Shown: positions 32,838 through 46,450, counted from the first letter of the stretch. The stretch: DNA of 64,000 nt from Marsupella aquatica (GCA_973895155.1 OZ316893.1:6696001-6760000); one strand, 5' to 3'. Notes: a model not told the origin generated them from the letters alone. Numbers and translations: made by a program.

Positions 32838-35800
32838 ATGGGGAACCCAATGCCGAGGTCTCAGTCACTCACTCGGCAGAAGTGGAATTCTGGGCAGCAA
32901 AAATGGGACTCGACATTGGGCAGCATCTCGAGGCCGAGCACGAGGGCCTCCGGTGCCGCTATGTATGGTAGACAGCTCTCCTCTGTGGAGAGAATAGGAT
33001 CGAGTGGAGAGCTCACTAGTGGCGGTAGACCGGCGAGGATTTTCTACAGCGGAGAGTTCCCACGGACAGGTGCAGGTCGCCCTCCATCTCCCATTCCCCT
33101 CTACGTGACCGCAGCTGATGCTTCGGCTGCTAACCTTCCTCTCCAAAGGAACACCACTGCCACCCGAGATGCTGCGACCAACACGGAGGAACCTCCTGAC
33201 TCAGCTGGAAGGGAAGGTTTCGCAGCGGGACGCTTACGGTCCAGTGTGAGGGTGAGGAGAGAGGACCCAGCTTATTTTGTGGGTACGGAAGCAGTCCCCA
33301 AACAAGATGACCAATGTTCAGCGGAGCTCAGCAAGGGAGACGTAAACTGTGATTCGGAGGCCCGGATAAACAGTTCTAACGAGGCTGTTGCGAATGGGTC
33401 TGGGACGACCTCAGCTCAGACAGAGAAGGAGGGGAGCTACAGTCGGTTGCTCAGCAGAGGAGGTGAGTCGTCCAGCTTCAGGGGGAGGCAATTGTCTTCC
33501 TCATCTAGGAGAGAGAGTTGTTCCTTCAGGAGGGAGACGGTTTCCAGCTCATTCAGGAAGGAGGTTGCGATTGGTCCGAGAAGGAAAGAGAGGAACGCAA
33601 CCAAATCGTTCCAAGATGGGGAAATGTCCAGCATTGCTAGTGAGAGCGCAAGAGGGAGTCCGTGTAGCATCCATTACAGTGAGGCTCCGTTCTCGAAGAA
33701 CTGTCAAACTCCCCAAGGTGGAGTTCAATGGACGAGTTCTCCCTCGTCCCCTGATACCGGCTTTGGGAAGTCTTCTGTTCCTTTCCATTGGGAGGAGGCT
33801 CCTGGTAAAGCAAAAACCATTGCAGCAGCAGCGGAGATGGCCCTAGCTCGGAAGCTCGTTCGGGACGAGTCCCTTAGACGATTGAATGGCGGGTCCCCAA
33901 GGAGTAGTATTGACAGTCACGGGTCCTTCCGAGTAGAGAAGAAATCTTCCCCAGTTGTGTCTCGGCGTATCTCCGGCGAACAGCACTTGCAGCAGCAACT
34001 GTCCTCAGCTGCTGCACTCGCTCTGCCCCCGGCTAAGAGGATTTCCCAGGAGTTCGCTCTCCCTCGGAAGGAGTCCCATTCTTCCCAGCTGATTGAAGAC
34101 CTCAAAGCTGCAGTTGTGAGAAAGCAGACTGAGGAATGGTCCTGCAAGGCGAAATCCGAGGTCGACGATGATAGCAGGAGTGTAATATCTGATTACTGTG
34201 CTGGCGACACTCATATTGATCTCGTTGCTCCAGCAGCCGCCAAATTTCTGAACAGGGAGGACGACGTCCCTACAGTAACCCCTGTCAAGACACCTCTTGC
34301 TGCTGTGCCATTCAAATGGGAGGAAGCTCCTGGTAAGCCTAAGGAAAGTGTCTCGTCACCACCTCGCTCAGATCCCCCGTCTCTCTCTCTACCGCCTCGA
34401 CTCCTAGGTGGTTGCCACAATCCCTCCAAGGAGCAGAAAGAAAAAATTCTCCAGACGTACTCATCCAATCTGATGGATATGCACTGGTCTTCCAGTGGGA
34501 ATCCTACACCCCTCTCTCGGTCAAGAGACTCCACACCCTCTAGGCGGGACCGCACACCAACGAGAAGGGACCGAACTCCCACAAAGAGAGATCTCACACC
34601 AGGGAGAAGAGAGCTGACTCCTACGAGGAGGGATTCGACTCCCTCCAGGAGCTACTTTTCAACCAGGGTCGTGCCAAAGAGTGGGCCCATCCCCTTCCCA
34701 GCTGTGGCAGCCGTAGACTGTGTCCGGGAACACCACAGTGGGCCTCTCCGTAGCAACACCAATCCGAACTACCTCAACGTCCCTCCGAGGAACGTATCTC
34801 AGGAGTTTGCCCGTGTGACCCAGGATTCCGCTCTCACTGTCCTAACAGAAGAACTCGAGGCTTCGAATAGGATCATCACCCCTGATACTGGGTCTATTCA
34901 ACTGCACAGCTATATCTCGAGCCGGAAGGTGTCCCAGGAGCTGCAAATTGTACGATATGATTCTCCTTGCGATGCAACTTCTAGCAGGAGCACTGAGAAT
35001 TCGCTCGATCAGAGTGGAGATTCGTCCGAGGAGTGCCGAGCTTTAGTTAAAGTTACACCTCTTAGTGGTGCTGTGGATCCCTTGTCACCGACGAGTATTC
35101 TCTGCGGCCCAGACCTCTCCAGCCAGAGAACTGCCTCCAATCTGTCCACTGCCTACGCAGAGTCTTCACATTCCCACCACCAGGACGTCATATCTGGTAG
35201 CCACACGAAAACCGAGAGCCTCACATCCCTGGAATCGTTCGTTGACGAGACTTACAACATACCTCCTCCCTGGAGTGGCAGTGAGACACTAGATTCCCCT
35301 TACCGTGATTTGGGGCCCATCGACTTGCAACCAGGAGAAATGATGCAAGGTAACAAATCAATGGAGCAAGGAATGAAAGCTATTCTCAGATTTTGCAGGA
35401 GAGCGAAGAAATGGAACAAGTCCAAGACCCCCGTACGGAAGAACTCGAACTCTGCTGAACCTGACATGTGGGCTCCCACTCTTGCCACTTACTTCCAAAA
35501 GATAGAGCTGGGTAGCAATATTCTCGGCAAAGTGGGGTCCCAGGTTTTCCCAGAGACCAAGGAATCGAGGAACATTCATCATTCCGGAATTTTGAGCGTC
35601 CCATGTTCTCCGTTGAAGTACATTCCCAGGTCTGGGGAGCTTACCATGACACCTGATCGATTGGGAGCGAGGAAGCCGCTCGGCAGCATGACTCCGGTGC
35701 ACGTTATCACCACATGTCGGTCTCCTTCTTACAGAGTCATGGCCACTGATGAGTGCTTCTCTGTATTCTCAATTGGAAAGGTGTGGAATGGAACTAAGGC

Positions 35801-36410
35801 CCGGCAAGCGAAGTGGGGCAGGAAAATGAGAAGGAGCTCGCGTCTCATGGTAAGCATTTCCTTCGTCAAATCTCGTTGTCTCCCATAGTTGAAGTGTTAC
35901 GAAATTAAACGTGTCGGGTCGTTTTCCGCGACTCTTGTCACACTTTACAAGCTACTTTTCATGGTTCTCTTGAGGTTATTCTGCAGGAAATATACCTGTT
36001 CCATATGTGAAAGTGTTCTGGCAGGTGGTCAGTCAAATGCTAACTTTCTTGCTGGTCTTGTGAACTCGCAGGGAGCAATATTTGCCGCTCTGAAAAGATC
36101 TATGTTGATGAAGTGTGGAAGGCAAGGTTTGCCCACCATTCCTTCAGACAAAAACTTGCTTGATCGTGATGCGGAGGTGATCTCAAAGGAGTATACTGCC
36201 CAATCCCACCAGCAGGCCGTCCACTCGCTATCCGCAGACCACCAGTTCCACAGGGTAAGCTCTCTTCGACTTTACTGTAAAGTCCTGTTTCTTGCTGTGT
36301 TTTTTGGTTGTTTATTTCCTTGTGGATCATGGTACTGTTCTTTGCTATCGGGAAGTAATGTTATTTTCGGACGCTGATTTGTTTTGCCGTCTCTCTTGCA
36401 GCCACTTTGA
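32838..36410 (+). CDS. DUF688-family plant protein, 3 coding exons, about 1067 residues
   Basis: Exons: 32838-35849 (1004 codons), 36072-36254 (61 codons), 36402-36410 (Pro-Leu-stop). Introns are phase 0 with donors ATG|GTAAGC and AGG|GTAAGC. The family mark, VPFxWEEAPGK, occurs twice (about residues 314 and 489). The protein is Ser/Arg/Pro-rich and probably largely disordered. It has six 7-residue units of the type DSTPSRR at about 560-601, and three (R/N/K)(I/V)SQE(F/L) motifs near 399, 651 and 696. The C-terminal part holds AILRFCRRAKKWNKSKTP, and exon 2 encodes GAIFAALKRSML, resembling the conserved tail. No signal peptide or membrane span is seen. Function is not established for the family. 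The start is the first in-frame ATG after the leader; the third exon is only three codons, so the end is less sure. Confidence 0.8.
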
Positions 36411-38800
36411 GGAATCTGACGATGGTGGTTTGAACTTCAACCTAAATTATAACCTGGGGTCCTCCATCATAGTAAGCTCTTCGTGGGGACAACTATATGC
36501 GAGTCTTTCCTCGTACTACAGCGGATTGCAGACGCGTCTGTCCCCTCGGATGCCATTCTGTCCACAGTACTGTAGTTGTTTATACACACAGTGATATCGA
36601 TCACGTCTCGTACTTCGCCCCGCGTCAGCTTATTTTTCTGCACGACGAATGAGAGGCGTTACAAGAACTGTCTGATGAAGCTTTCCGTGTCGACTAGCTT
36701 TGCTCTGAAGGATCGTGGAGATGAGATGTCCTTGGAGAAAACACATGCCAATGTGCCAGCTATTGAGATATCATCATATAGAGCTCTTAAGTTTTCACAA
36801 GGAAACTTCTGCTGATTGTATTGTGACTATGCTAGTTTGGCCTTGTCCTATACTTTCCAGGAGATTTGCTCCTGGAATTACTCCAGTTACACGAGCACAA
36901 CTGATTCCTAGGTGTATTTTGTGATCCACTTCAAAAGAGTGGAAAACTGTTTCCTTTACTTATGTCACGACCCTTTGTTGGGTTACCTTCCCTTAACAGT
37001 TTTATGCGGTTCGTCTGTACGCTATATTTGAGACATTATGTAAACAGAGCTTTGAATCGACAAATTGAGTTCTAGCATTTGGTGGAATCTGCTGGATTTG
37101 CATTCCCTGTACTCCATCAGAGATCTATATAAAGATGTGCAATCCTTTTGAAATTCTCTTTTCTCCTGTGGATTGGAGTGTCTTGGAGAGGCCCTTCTTT
37201 GTCTGATGTTTGTGGTGGGCCACTCTATCGGTCCCGTCTGTTCCCGTGTCGTGTTCTATGATAATGTAGGGCACTTGTCATGAAAGCACTTCAAGATATC
37301 TTGTTCTGCAGTAGGAAGTTTTTACTTTTCGGTGAGTGAGTTGGCTCTGTAGGATACGAGCACTGATGTCAACCTACTGAGTTTGAAACTAACAACTGAA
37401 TCTATGTCTTCTAGACTATCCTCGAGAATTGTGATGTACTGGAACGCTTATTTGACAAACAAAAAAGAACAGATTCGTGAGACAAATCATGGATGGCCTT
37501 AGCAGAGCTCTTTTCAGAGCAGTACCGTAGAGTCTCCGTCTCAGGTAAACTTTCCGCTGATTTATTTGTTTCCGGACCCGGTTGCCCGTCAGATCTCCAC
37601 TTCTCCAACGTCGTCGTGGCTTCCGACCATTACTTTCGTCCGCTCCTGCCCTAGTATTCTGTTGTGAGGGTAACGGGACATGGTGCAGGGGTTGCAACTG
37701 GGCGAAGCTCAGCCTGATCCGCGAAATTCTAAATCTTGACTGAGACCCAATTTGTGATCGGCTATGATCGTCATTCGTCGTTCAAATGTGCTTTGCTCCT
37801 CGTCGATGCGACTGGGCGAAGCTCATCCTGCTCAGATTCTGAATTATTCCGATACCCAGTCCGTGATCCTGGTCGATGCAAGCTTCTCTTTGAAGCCGAC
37901 GTCGGCGACATGTTCATCTGCAACGTTGGTTCCAATATGTCAATTCAGCATCCGTAGCTGAAGCGTACGTTTCTTCTTCAAGACATATCCGTGGCCCACA
38001 GCGCCTTCAATGTGGGGAGTCGGCACATTTTATCAAAATATCGTCACACAACCTTAAAGCCTCACCTGTGAGGGCCCCCACGTCCAACGTCAAGGTTGAA
38101 TCCAATGTATGTTTAATGAGCACAACGATGAGCACTACGTCGAGGTTGACTTGATAATTTCCTGCCCAACTGAGGTTCGTGACTTCGTGTCTATCAATCT
38201 TATTAAATGGGGTTACTGATGAACTGCCAACTCTGCCCTTCCTGTAAGTGACCTCACATGGAATGGACTGTAGAGTCTGTGCAGCTGTGCAAAGAGTAAT
38301 TTTTCAAGTTATTTATTTCTCGAACGGTGTGGTTAATGTCACCAATTTTTTAATTTTTTCATGTGTGGCTAATGTCATCTACAGTAGTGTGAAGGAGAAG
38401 ATGCTATTGTAGCAATACTCCTTGTCTCATTTACCTAGATTAATTTGACCCTCTATTTAGTCATCTTGTGTGAAAGAAAATGTACTATGAATATTCACTT
38501 CCTAAATTCTTAGATTAATTTATGGTCACTGGAAAGAAATTTTAAGAGAGGTGGAATCTAGTGAATTTTGGCCACTAAGAAAAACTGGTGCTTCAAATCT
38601 CTCCTTCATGAAAGAGCAATGAAGTATATTGGACTCTCCTTACCAACATAGGATCACAATCAGAAGTGGAGTTGGTTTCAGACTACTCTAGAGACAACTT
38701 TAGTGACACTTAGAGAATGATGACTTTCAGGTTTTTTTGGGCAGCAGGCAGATGCGGACAGGCACAAGGTCCAGAAATCATTAATGACTTTCCAGTGAAA
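36411..38800. other. 3' side of the DUF688-type gene and intergenic DNA
   Basis: Likely 3' UTR (a further donor-like ATA|GTAAGC lies at about 36470), then no gene seen. A weak repeat ACTGGGCGAAGCTCA occurs at about 37697 and 37810. Confidence 0.4.
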
Positions 38801-38810
38801 CACAATCAGG

Positions 38811-38945
38811 TTTCAAACTTTCCTCCACTGGGGAACTGATGGTACAATTGTCCATTCATAAGAATCACACTATCATCTTTCAAACTTTCCTCCACTGAGG
38901 ACCTGATGGTACAACTGTCCATTCATAAGAATAGGAGTAATTCAG
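38811..38945. repeat. 67-bp tandem repeat, two units
   Basis: TTTCAAACTTTCCTCCACTG recurs at 38811 and 38878, each followed by a similar CTGATGGTACAA(T/C)TGTCCATTC. Confidence 0.85.
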
Positions 38946-38949
38946 AATA

Positions 38950-39670
38950 CAACTAGTTTCAGGTTGAAAGAGATATGGTTGTGGTGAGGTGTCATGGTTG
39001 GTTGTCTCCTCAAGTCCATCACATCAATCCTGACGTGAGTAAAATGTGAGGGATGTTGGTACCTTACTCATAAATTGGTGTTGGTTTTTGATCTATGCTG
39101 GAAAGTTCTTTTAACTTGCCTCCAGGCTTTGCAGGTGGCAATTAAAAATTTTCCCACCCAATTTTTTCTCACTCTACTTTTTCTTGTATTTTGTTATACC
39201 TAGCCAAAGCCATGTGTCATGGTCTATTTCAACAGAAATGAGGGCATTGGCCTTATATAAAGTTTTTCAGGTTGTCTTGCCTAGAATTTGATTGCCTCTC
39301 TATTTCCCCAATTTCTGTCACTTTTTGTGGCTAGAAAAAGGAGTTTGGAATGTCAGATTTTTGCATTGGGTGCCAGCATTTGTTTATCTTATTGCTTGTT
39401 CTCAAACTTAGTCACCATTGTGGTAGTTGAAGGATGTACAGTTGGGAAGGATTATGTTCTTAAATTAATTGTCGGATAGTTTGAAGGTATATTGGAGGGT
39501 TAATGATGGAAACCTCCTTCCAATTGTCAACCACTGTCAGGATTTTTTTTTGCAAATCACTATTCCCTGCTTATGGTGCTACTTCATTTCTAGTAAAGAG
39601 GATAACAATTGAGAAAGCGAAACTTATTTGGTCTGACTTGGTTGTCAACTCTTCTTAGTAACAAGAAATT
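38950..39670. other. Intergenic, nothing recognised
   Basis: AT-rich, short frames only. Confidence 0.4.
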
Positions 39671-39671
39671 G

Positions 39672-40028
39672 GGGGCCCATTCAGGTATGGTGTCTACAAA
39701 TCCTACATGGCAAGCAGTGGGATGGAAGGTTAACATGGGATGTGCATTTTATCTGGAATTTCAGACCACCTCCGACAGTGAGCTCATCATTACCAAACTT
39801 GCCTCCCTGGAATTTATTGAACCTCACTATAAAACACCATTTCAAAAGTATTTTATCCCTTTATTGGGTTGCTTTTCCTTTGAGACCCTGCCTCCCTGTT
39901 TGGGGTTTTTGTTTTTGGGTACTGTAATATATATTTTTTGGTATGGAATCATTCAGCAGAACCAGAAGTGGGCCTCCAGTTTGCTGTGGTCGAAAGTACA
40001 CAAGTGCCCCCTACACTTAAAGTCACCC
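39672..40028. repeat. Dispersed repeat related to 22515-22895
   Basis: It shares GGCCCATTCAGGTATGGTGT, CTACATGGCAAG and later blocks with 22515-22895. It ends TAAAGTCACCC followed by TAA (40029-40031), a terminus of the MITE family seen at 12052-12611. The 140-codon plus frame over it is a by-product. Confidence 0.6.
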
Positions 40029-40283
40029 TAAGTCTCAAGTTGAGAATGAGAAAACCTACATGAACCGTTCTTTTGATTTTGTTTTCTGGGACCCTACAGG
40101 AAACACTGAAATCCACTCAAAACTTGCATGACCTTTTTGCCTCGGCCAGTAAAAGAATAAGCGTCAGTGGATGATGACCTTTGGGTTTTGTGACTGAGCT
40201 GTCTGCGTGCTTCCTGGCAAAGAAAATCGATGTCTCTTCCACCTCAGCCACATCCAAGTCACCTTGGACTGCCTATGCATACC

Positions 40284-40668
40284 TTGGAGTGCTCTGACAT
40301 GTCTCAGGTGTACTGGGGGGCTTGAGGGAATCAAGAAGTTTTTATGCATGCACATGATATGATGTACACTGGAATTTATTCACCAGACTTGTTCACGATT
40401 TTGGTACCTTAATTTTTCTCTTAAGTTACGTTGAGTGCTCTGACATGCCTCGAATTGTACTGTGGGGCTTGAGGGAAGCAGAAGGTTTTAGGCATGCATA
40501 ATAATTATAGTGGAATCTATTTACCAGACTTGTTCATAATTTTAGTACCTTAATTTTTCTCTAAGTTACCCTTAAGTGCTCTGACATGCCCGAGGTGTAC
40601 TGTGGGACTTGAGGGAATCAGGATTTTTATATGCATGCATAGTATGTGCGTTGGAAACTAATCACCAG
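40284..40668. repeat. Three diverged tandem units of about 145 bp
   Basis: Units start at 40284, 40431 and 40572, each with AGTGCTCTGACATG, then TGTACTG(T/G)GGG(G/A)CTTGAGGGAA, then a GCATGCA block. The first two also share CACCAGACTTGTTCA or TACCAGACTTGTTCA and ACCTTAATTTTTCTCT. The third is truncated. Confidence 0.85.
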
Positions 40669-40669
40669 A

Positions 40670-42239
40670 GAGGCCATGGAATGACCCAAAGACCAAACCA
40701 AACACTCAAACCTGCAAATGGAGTAGCCAACACTCCCACTACACAAGATCAGTCAGGCAAAACAAGAGTGGACTCTAAAACTTGAATGCCGGCAGATGAA
40801 ATGCTCACAACTAGGCTGACGATGGTGAATTGAATTATCAGCCTGAACTGTATCCAAATCTGGATCAGGTTACCAGCAGGTTACCAGCATTGTTCCAGTC
40901 TTCAGAAATTGGAGCAGCTGGCAAAAACCTGTGTCTTCCATGGAACAGGGCTGCTGTCACTAGGACTGGGGGTGTCAGGCCCCCTCTTCCAGTTTGATTG
41001 CATAGAACCACATTTCTGGCTGGGGTTGCACAATGTGGCGCATTTGGGGAGCCAGGAAATGTCTAAAGTGTCCCGAGTTGCTAATCAGAGATTACAAAAA
41101 CAGATTAGAGTACTTCCATGCTAGACCACTTATGCAGCTGTTAATCGATCTGAAGACTGTAACTGATATGGTGGGTCTGTGGCAATGCCTTCACTTCTAC
41201 TGTGGCAATGGTCCTTCAACTTCTAAGATTAAAGGCTTCTGGCACTGACAGTTTGTTTATGGGAAAGTTATTACATGTTTGTTGTTGAATACCGTGGTTG
41301 GTATGTTTCAACATATTGTTTGCCTTGTGCAAGAGAGACAATTAATGTTTGGATTATATAAATATAAAAATATTCTGTATAAAACCAGGAAGGTTTTCCC
41401 AATGTTTTTTTATGTCAAGCCGACCAGCCTTCTAGTGTTTTTTAAGGGGATATCTTCTTCGAACAAGCTGCGCAACTACCTTGCAGACAAGAGAAGCACT
41501 AATGCATAATTTTTTATGCAACCATTTTTATTGCTGGTCTATGGTAGTAACATGTTTCAACGAAGCTGAAACAGCTCTCATGTGTACGTAGGATTGACCC
41601 ATCAAATAATAGCCATTGTACTTCCAGTTTCATTTTATAGTAAAAATGTGAATTTGACTCTAAAATGAACACACTTTTATGGAGAGTCAAACCACGATGC
41701 GGATTTAATATGCTATGGGGCCAATGCTCTACTTTGGCCGTTGGCTGCTTTGGGTTCCTTACTTGTAAAATCGTAGGTTTTCCCGCCCAAACCATCCTTC
41801 CAGTTGCATGACCATTTCCCTTTTCTTTCTCTAAAAACCAAATCACTGGGAACTTAATTATACCCACTTCTCACATGACAGTTACAGTGGACTGTGAAGG
41901 GCAGAGGACCAAAACTTTCCTGCCCTTATGCCTGGCAAATGAAGGGGTCCAATTATGAATCTCTGTGTGTAGAATATGATAAAAGGAGAACAGGACCCAA
42001 CGACTTGTAAGAATAAAATGAGTTTTTCAGTAACCATAAACCTGAATGTATAGCATAGTTCCTATAACTGTGTGTCTCAAACCCTTATTAGGGCCCAAAA
42101 GATCCTGGCCCAAAAGTACCAGTTTCAGTCTTTGGTCACAAATGATAGGGCAAGCTTTTTGCGAGTCCGCCACTTTAGTTCCAAGAAATCCTGTGTGACC
42201 ATCACCCGAAGCAAAACTAAGAAGTTTGAGACGTCCTAA
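40670..42239. other. Intergenic, nothing recognised
   Basis: Only short frames; the longest (41514-41867, minus) shows no family signal. Confidence 0.4.
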
Positions 42240-42241
42240 TA

Positions 42242-42407
42242 GGGCGTGTCAATACACAGCTGTAACTAAGTTACGGCTCAGGACATAAAATGTTTTTACA
42301 GCCAAGATAGATTTATTATGGGCTACCAAAATATATACCCCATAAGGGTGGTACCTCCAGAAAATAAAATAAGCAACAGTTTAGTTAGGGGAGAACTTTG
42401 ACACGCC
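42242..42407. mobile_element. Undisturbed 166-bp MITE, GGGCGTGTCAAAG family
   Basis: The left end is GGGCGTGTCAA and the right end TTTGACACGCC, with TA on both sides (42240-42241, 42408-42409). It aligns along its length with 18920-19433 minus the nested insert. Confidence 0.8.
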
Positions 42408-42409
42408 TA

Positions 42410-45400
42410 ATGCAAGGCTCCAGAGAAATGGCCAAACCACAAAGAGGGAAGAGATCAGCCTCGAGGAGTCTCATTGTCCCATGGATGGCCCCACTGAAGT
42501 AGTATCCCTCGCTAAACTTGGAGCTGAGGTTATACGGTTTCAGGAAAATACAGTAGCGTACAATACGGGAAGGACACTCATCATCCTCAGTACAGTAACG
42601 TTGGTCATTCAGCGAGATTTGCGGTGAGTCTTGTCCACTTTGAAATGATTTCGATAAGCCACTGATTGTCCTCTTGAGCCCTTGGGCTGTGCTATGCTAC
42701 AACCCACAAATTACGCTGCTGCCAGAAACATGAATTGGACGGAGGAAAAGATAACAATCTATGGTAATCTTACCTTTGACGATACAATTTGTTGTCATTT
42801 GCGTGAATATGTCTGCTATGATTCTCTCCTCTCGTCTGATTAGACATCGCGAATGTGTGATTACTGAAAATCACGCTGGACTCGTGGTGTCAGGAGGGCA
42901 TGAACATGTCCCTGAGGTTTGCTTCCTTGTACGCTATCAATTAATGACAAACTCAGAAAGAGGCAGAGGCACAAAAGCTCCCCACACTTGGATCATCCCA
43001 GATGACAGTCATGTGCTCTGTTAGTCCAGATGATGAAAGTTTGTGGCCCAAGCAAAGTGTCCGGACATGTGGCACCGCGTTTCTTTCCTCCGACTGATGT
43101 CATCATAATCATGAGTGAATTGGGAGGGAAGTGCTGCGATTGGAAATTCGAGGCAAGTCTGACTTGGCGGGAGCGAGGTACGTAGTGGATTAGCTGATCA
43201 GGGCTTGTGCGTTTCAGTACGCTGGAAAGCTCGAGCCTTCGAGCACTATCCAGACTGGTGCGTTTAGTCAGCTGTCGAGCGTGTGGAGAGGACAGGATCA
43301 CAGACCAGATCACCAGACTACCAGAGTCATTTAGGCTGCGCCATTTACCTCAGTCTCCCGTAGCATGTCACATGGTTTGCCATGGGCGTACTGAACATGA
43401 CAACAGTACCACTGATGTGGTCATGACTCTGGAGTCTTGACCGTCGACATTCAATTTGACTGGAAAGAAGACTCGAGGAAAATCGAAGTTGAGCAGCGTA
43501 GTTAATTAACCATGATGCAGGACTCTTTCGTGTGGGTCTCGGTGTGGTTTTGACTTGAAAACGCAACGTGAAGACGCTGGTACTGTAGCCAAATTTTTTT
43601 TGTTATTGTCGACATCGAGAGGCAAGTCGTTTACGCAATGCTTCAACGCTAGGCGGTACTAGGCGTTATGCAAAATTAAACAATCAATCAAACGTATAAA
43701 GCCAAGGTCCACTGAAGGTGCATGAGAAAGGTTTCCATGATTGTTGTGGATGCCTTGGAACGTAAGCGCGTGCATGCCAGTTTTCCCAAGCTGTTTCTCA
43801 CTACTCCACAACATCACTGCACGAGCTTGCTTTGACTTTGAAACCCCTACAGTAGAATGAACTGTTACATTCTCAACTCAGAATCTGCATGGGGCGTTAC
43901 AAAGTACCTCGAGGACGAAATAGACGATTCTACAGTTCTGACATGAGCATTATACCTTGTAGTCCAAGCACCGATGCTAGTGCACTTTAAAAGTTCTTCA
44001 CGTCATTCTCTTGAGGACTCGAAAAGGAGTTTTTGACAGCACATGGAGCTTTTAGAGAAGAATCTCCTCGTTTATTTTTCTTTCATTTTCTGCTTAATGC
44101 TCCACCAGCTTGGCCATAAGGATTGGATCAGTTCCACCGCATTGGGTAGTGCAACATCCGAGGCAACAGCTAAGCCTACCTCGCCCAGCTGAACTCCCAA
44201 CTTCAGCCGCTGGCACGTGAATCTCTCCTTTCATAAGACTAGGTAGATACACCCAAATCGTTGATAAGCTCGGAGCTGGGTGGAGAATCTGCATCGATAT
44301 CGGAGAGGATAGCACCTGAGCTTACCCCAGCTGTGTGGGTACAGTGTTCCAAACATTTATCAATACCAAACAAACTAGAGCACATGGAGCTCACAGCTTC
44401 ACTGTCATGGTCCCTGAGGTGGAGTACTCTTGTACTTCATGATCATCTAGCCGGTGATCACCTCCACAGGTGAACATTGCAACCGATTCGACAGACAGGA
44501 GTCCAAGAGACCAGCTTCATCTTTAGGGACCTGCAACTGCTAGCACAACAGCTTTAGCCTAGCCCGAGCCACAGTTTCATTTTGGTAGGGACCGTAGACT
44601 ATAAAACAAACTACCTAACAAAATTAGTAGCTTGCTGGTATATTAGCTAGTTCGAATATTTAGCAACCAGTAGCCCGTACCGGAACTCCACACAGAACCC
44701 CTTGTGGCAAGGCAACTATGGTTACACTCTCCTGTACAAAACACCTTCTTCCCATGTTATTTCTTTAAATCGGTCTTCATTAATCAACTGACAAGTGACT
44801 TTACAAGCGCCTTCGGTTTTTTCCCATTGCTGCATTGCTGAAGATTCTAAAGTAATAAGGAGTATAAATCAGTTTTCACAGTCATGTACTGTGACAAAAC
44901 AAAGCCTTGAAGGCACTGAGATGCAACTTTTACATATTTCATGTCATCAGCTCATCCCACTTTCCGCAAAGACCTTCTGGGGCGGTTATGTTGGGGATGA
45001 CCACTCTCCGTAACCCAGAACTAATTGACCAAAGGAAGCGAACTCGAGCAGTGGTACCTCGTTGGTATCCCAGGGTAAAATAGCAGTGGAATGTCTTTTG
45101 GCTCAAGTGTATCGAAGAGGTAGAAAATATGTAGATAAAGACTACTCGTGCGATCCTAGTGTGACCAAAAACTCTTTGCCAAGTGCCGTGCGAATCTACT
45201 ACAAGTTTGAAATTTTATTTCCAGAATTTTTTAAAATTCCCTTTCTTGTATTCCGTCCTGATTTTCTGAGCTCCCAGAACTTCAATTCAAAGAAAAGCGA
45301 GGGATTACTGTAGCGTCAACAGCTTAGGCTATCAAATGGAGGAAAAAGAGAGCTTAAAGAGGAAAAGGGACCAACTCAATAAAAAGGGCCGAACAATGTA

Positions 45401-46280
45401 CATGGAGAAAAAGCAAAAGTGGTCCAGAGAAGGTAAACACCAAAGTCAAAAGAACACCCCAAAAAACTAGAAAGAGTAAAACTACGAGAGAAAGCTCCGT
45501 CACACCGCTGCAACAGTGCGATGAGCTAAAAGTGAAAACTAAAACCTGCTTTTCATCACATGGAGCATTCGTGGCACAGTTCATAGTTTCGAATTCTCGT
45601 GAATTGTAATCAACTTTAGAGCCCCTATTTCCCGCCACTGCACGCATCTCTACGCGAAGAAAAACCGTCTGCATGAGCGGGTACAACCTCTAGGCGTCAT
45701 GGTGTGTGCATGACATTCCAGCAAGAGTCAGAAGAATGATCTCCAAGACGTGGCTTCAGCACTGTCTTGAAGTGGAGTCCTCTAAGGACTTTCTACTGAG
45801 AGGGCCCTGCCTGACATTTTGCCTTCAATTCTGGATGTGTACGATACTTTCACCTGACAACAACCATCATGATCAATCCATCCTGCTGCGTCTCCCTGAT
45901 CTGAGATTCTTATTGAAGTTGGTACTTCAAATTGGAAAGCCGCAGAGCCTGTGTGAATAGGATAGCGCTGCATTGGGCAGTGCAGCCGCTCCAGACCGCC
46001 ACGATGGGTTTGTAGAGAACATTTGCGACCTCCTCGCTCTGCACCGACAATTCGATCGGCTGCTGCTCCTCCTCCTGATCCCATGAGCCAAGTCAGGCTC
46101 AGGCTCAGTAGAGGCTCTCTGCATAATGTTTTTAGTTTATTCTACATCTATATCTATAATAACATCTAAAATATGCAATGCAATGCAGCCAAAAATATCC
46201 CACGATGTCTTTACCAAATCCAATTTGAACGGGAAGACTTGCTGGCCGTCGATTTCTTTTCCCTTTTTCTACGGCAGTAT
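42410..46280. other. Intergenic; no gene called
   Basis: Many short frames. Two places are slightly protein-like: 44094-44315 minus (a cysteine-rich end, CCLGCCTTQC) and around 45905-46075 minus (LSVQSEEVANVLYKPIVAVW in one frame, without a start). Neither could be built into a gene or tied to a family. Confidence 0.35.
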
Positions 46281-46289
46281 GATCCTGCT

Positions 46290-46450
46290 GCGAGGAGGAT
46301 GCGAACAATTGGGGAGGGGAGCCAGGAAGGGGAGAGGGGAGTCTGTGGCAAGGAGGAGAGAGTGGCAGGGAGGGAAACAGAGAGTTGAAGAGAAGGGCAG
46401 GGAGGGTCAGGACGTCAGGGGAGAGGAGAGATGGGCGAGACAAGAGCAAT
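46290..46450 (+). repeat. Purine-rich (GA-rich) tract
   Basis: Almost unbroken A/G on the plus strand with irregular GGGGAGG and GGAGAG runs. A similar tract lies at 46735-46862. They give low-complexity frames on the minus strand. Confidence 0.7.

Noticed and set aside
37416-37957. Overlapping frames of 60-93 codons on both strands
   Set aside because: No motif and frames mutually overlapping; a weak internal repeat explains part of the openness.
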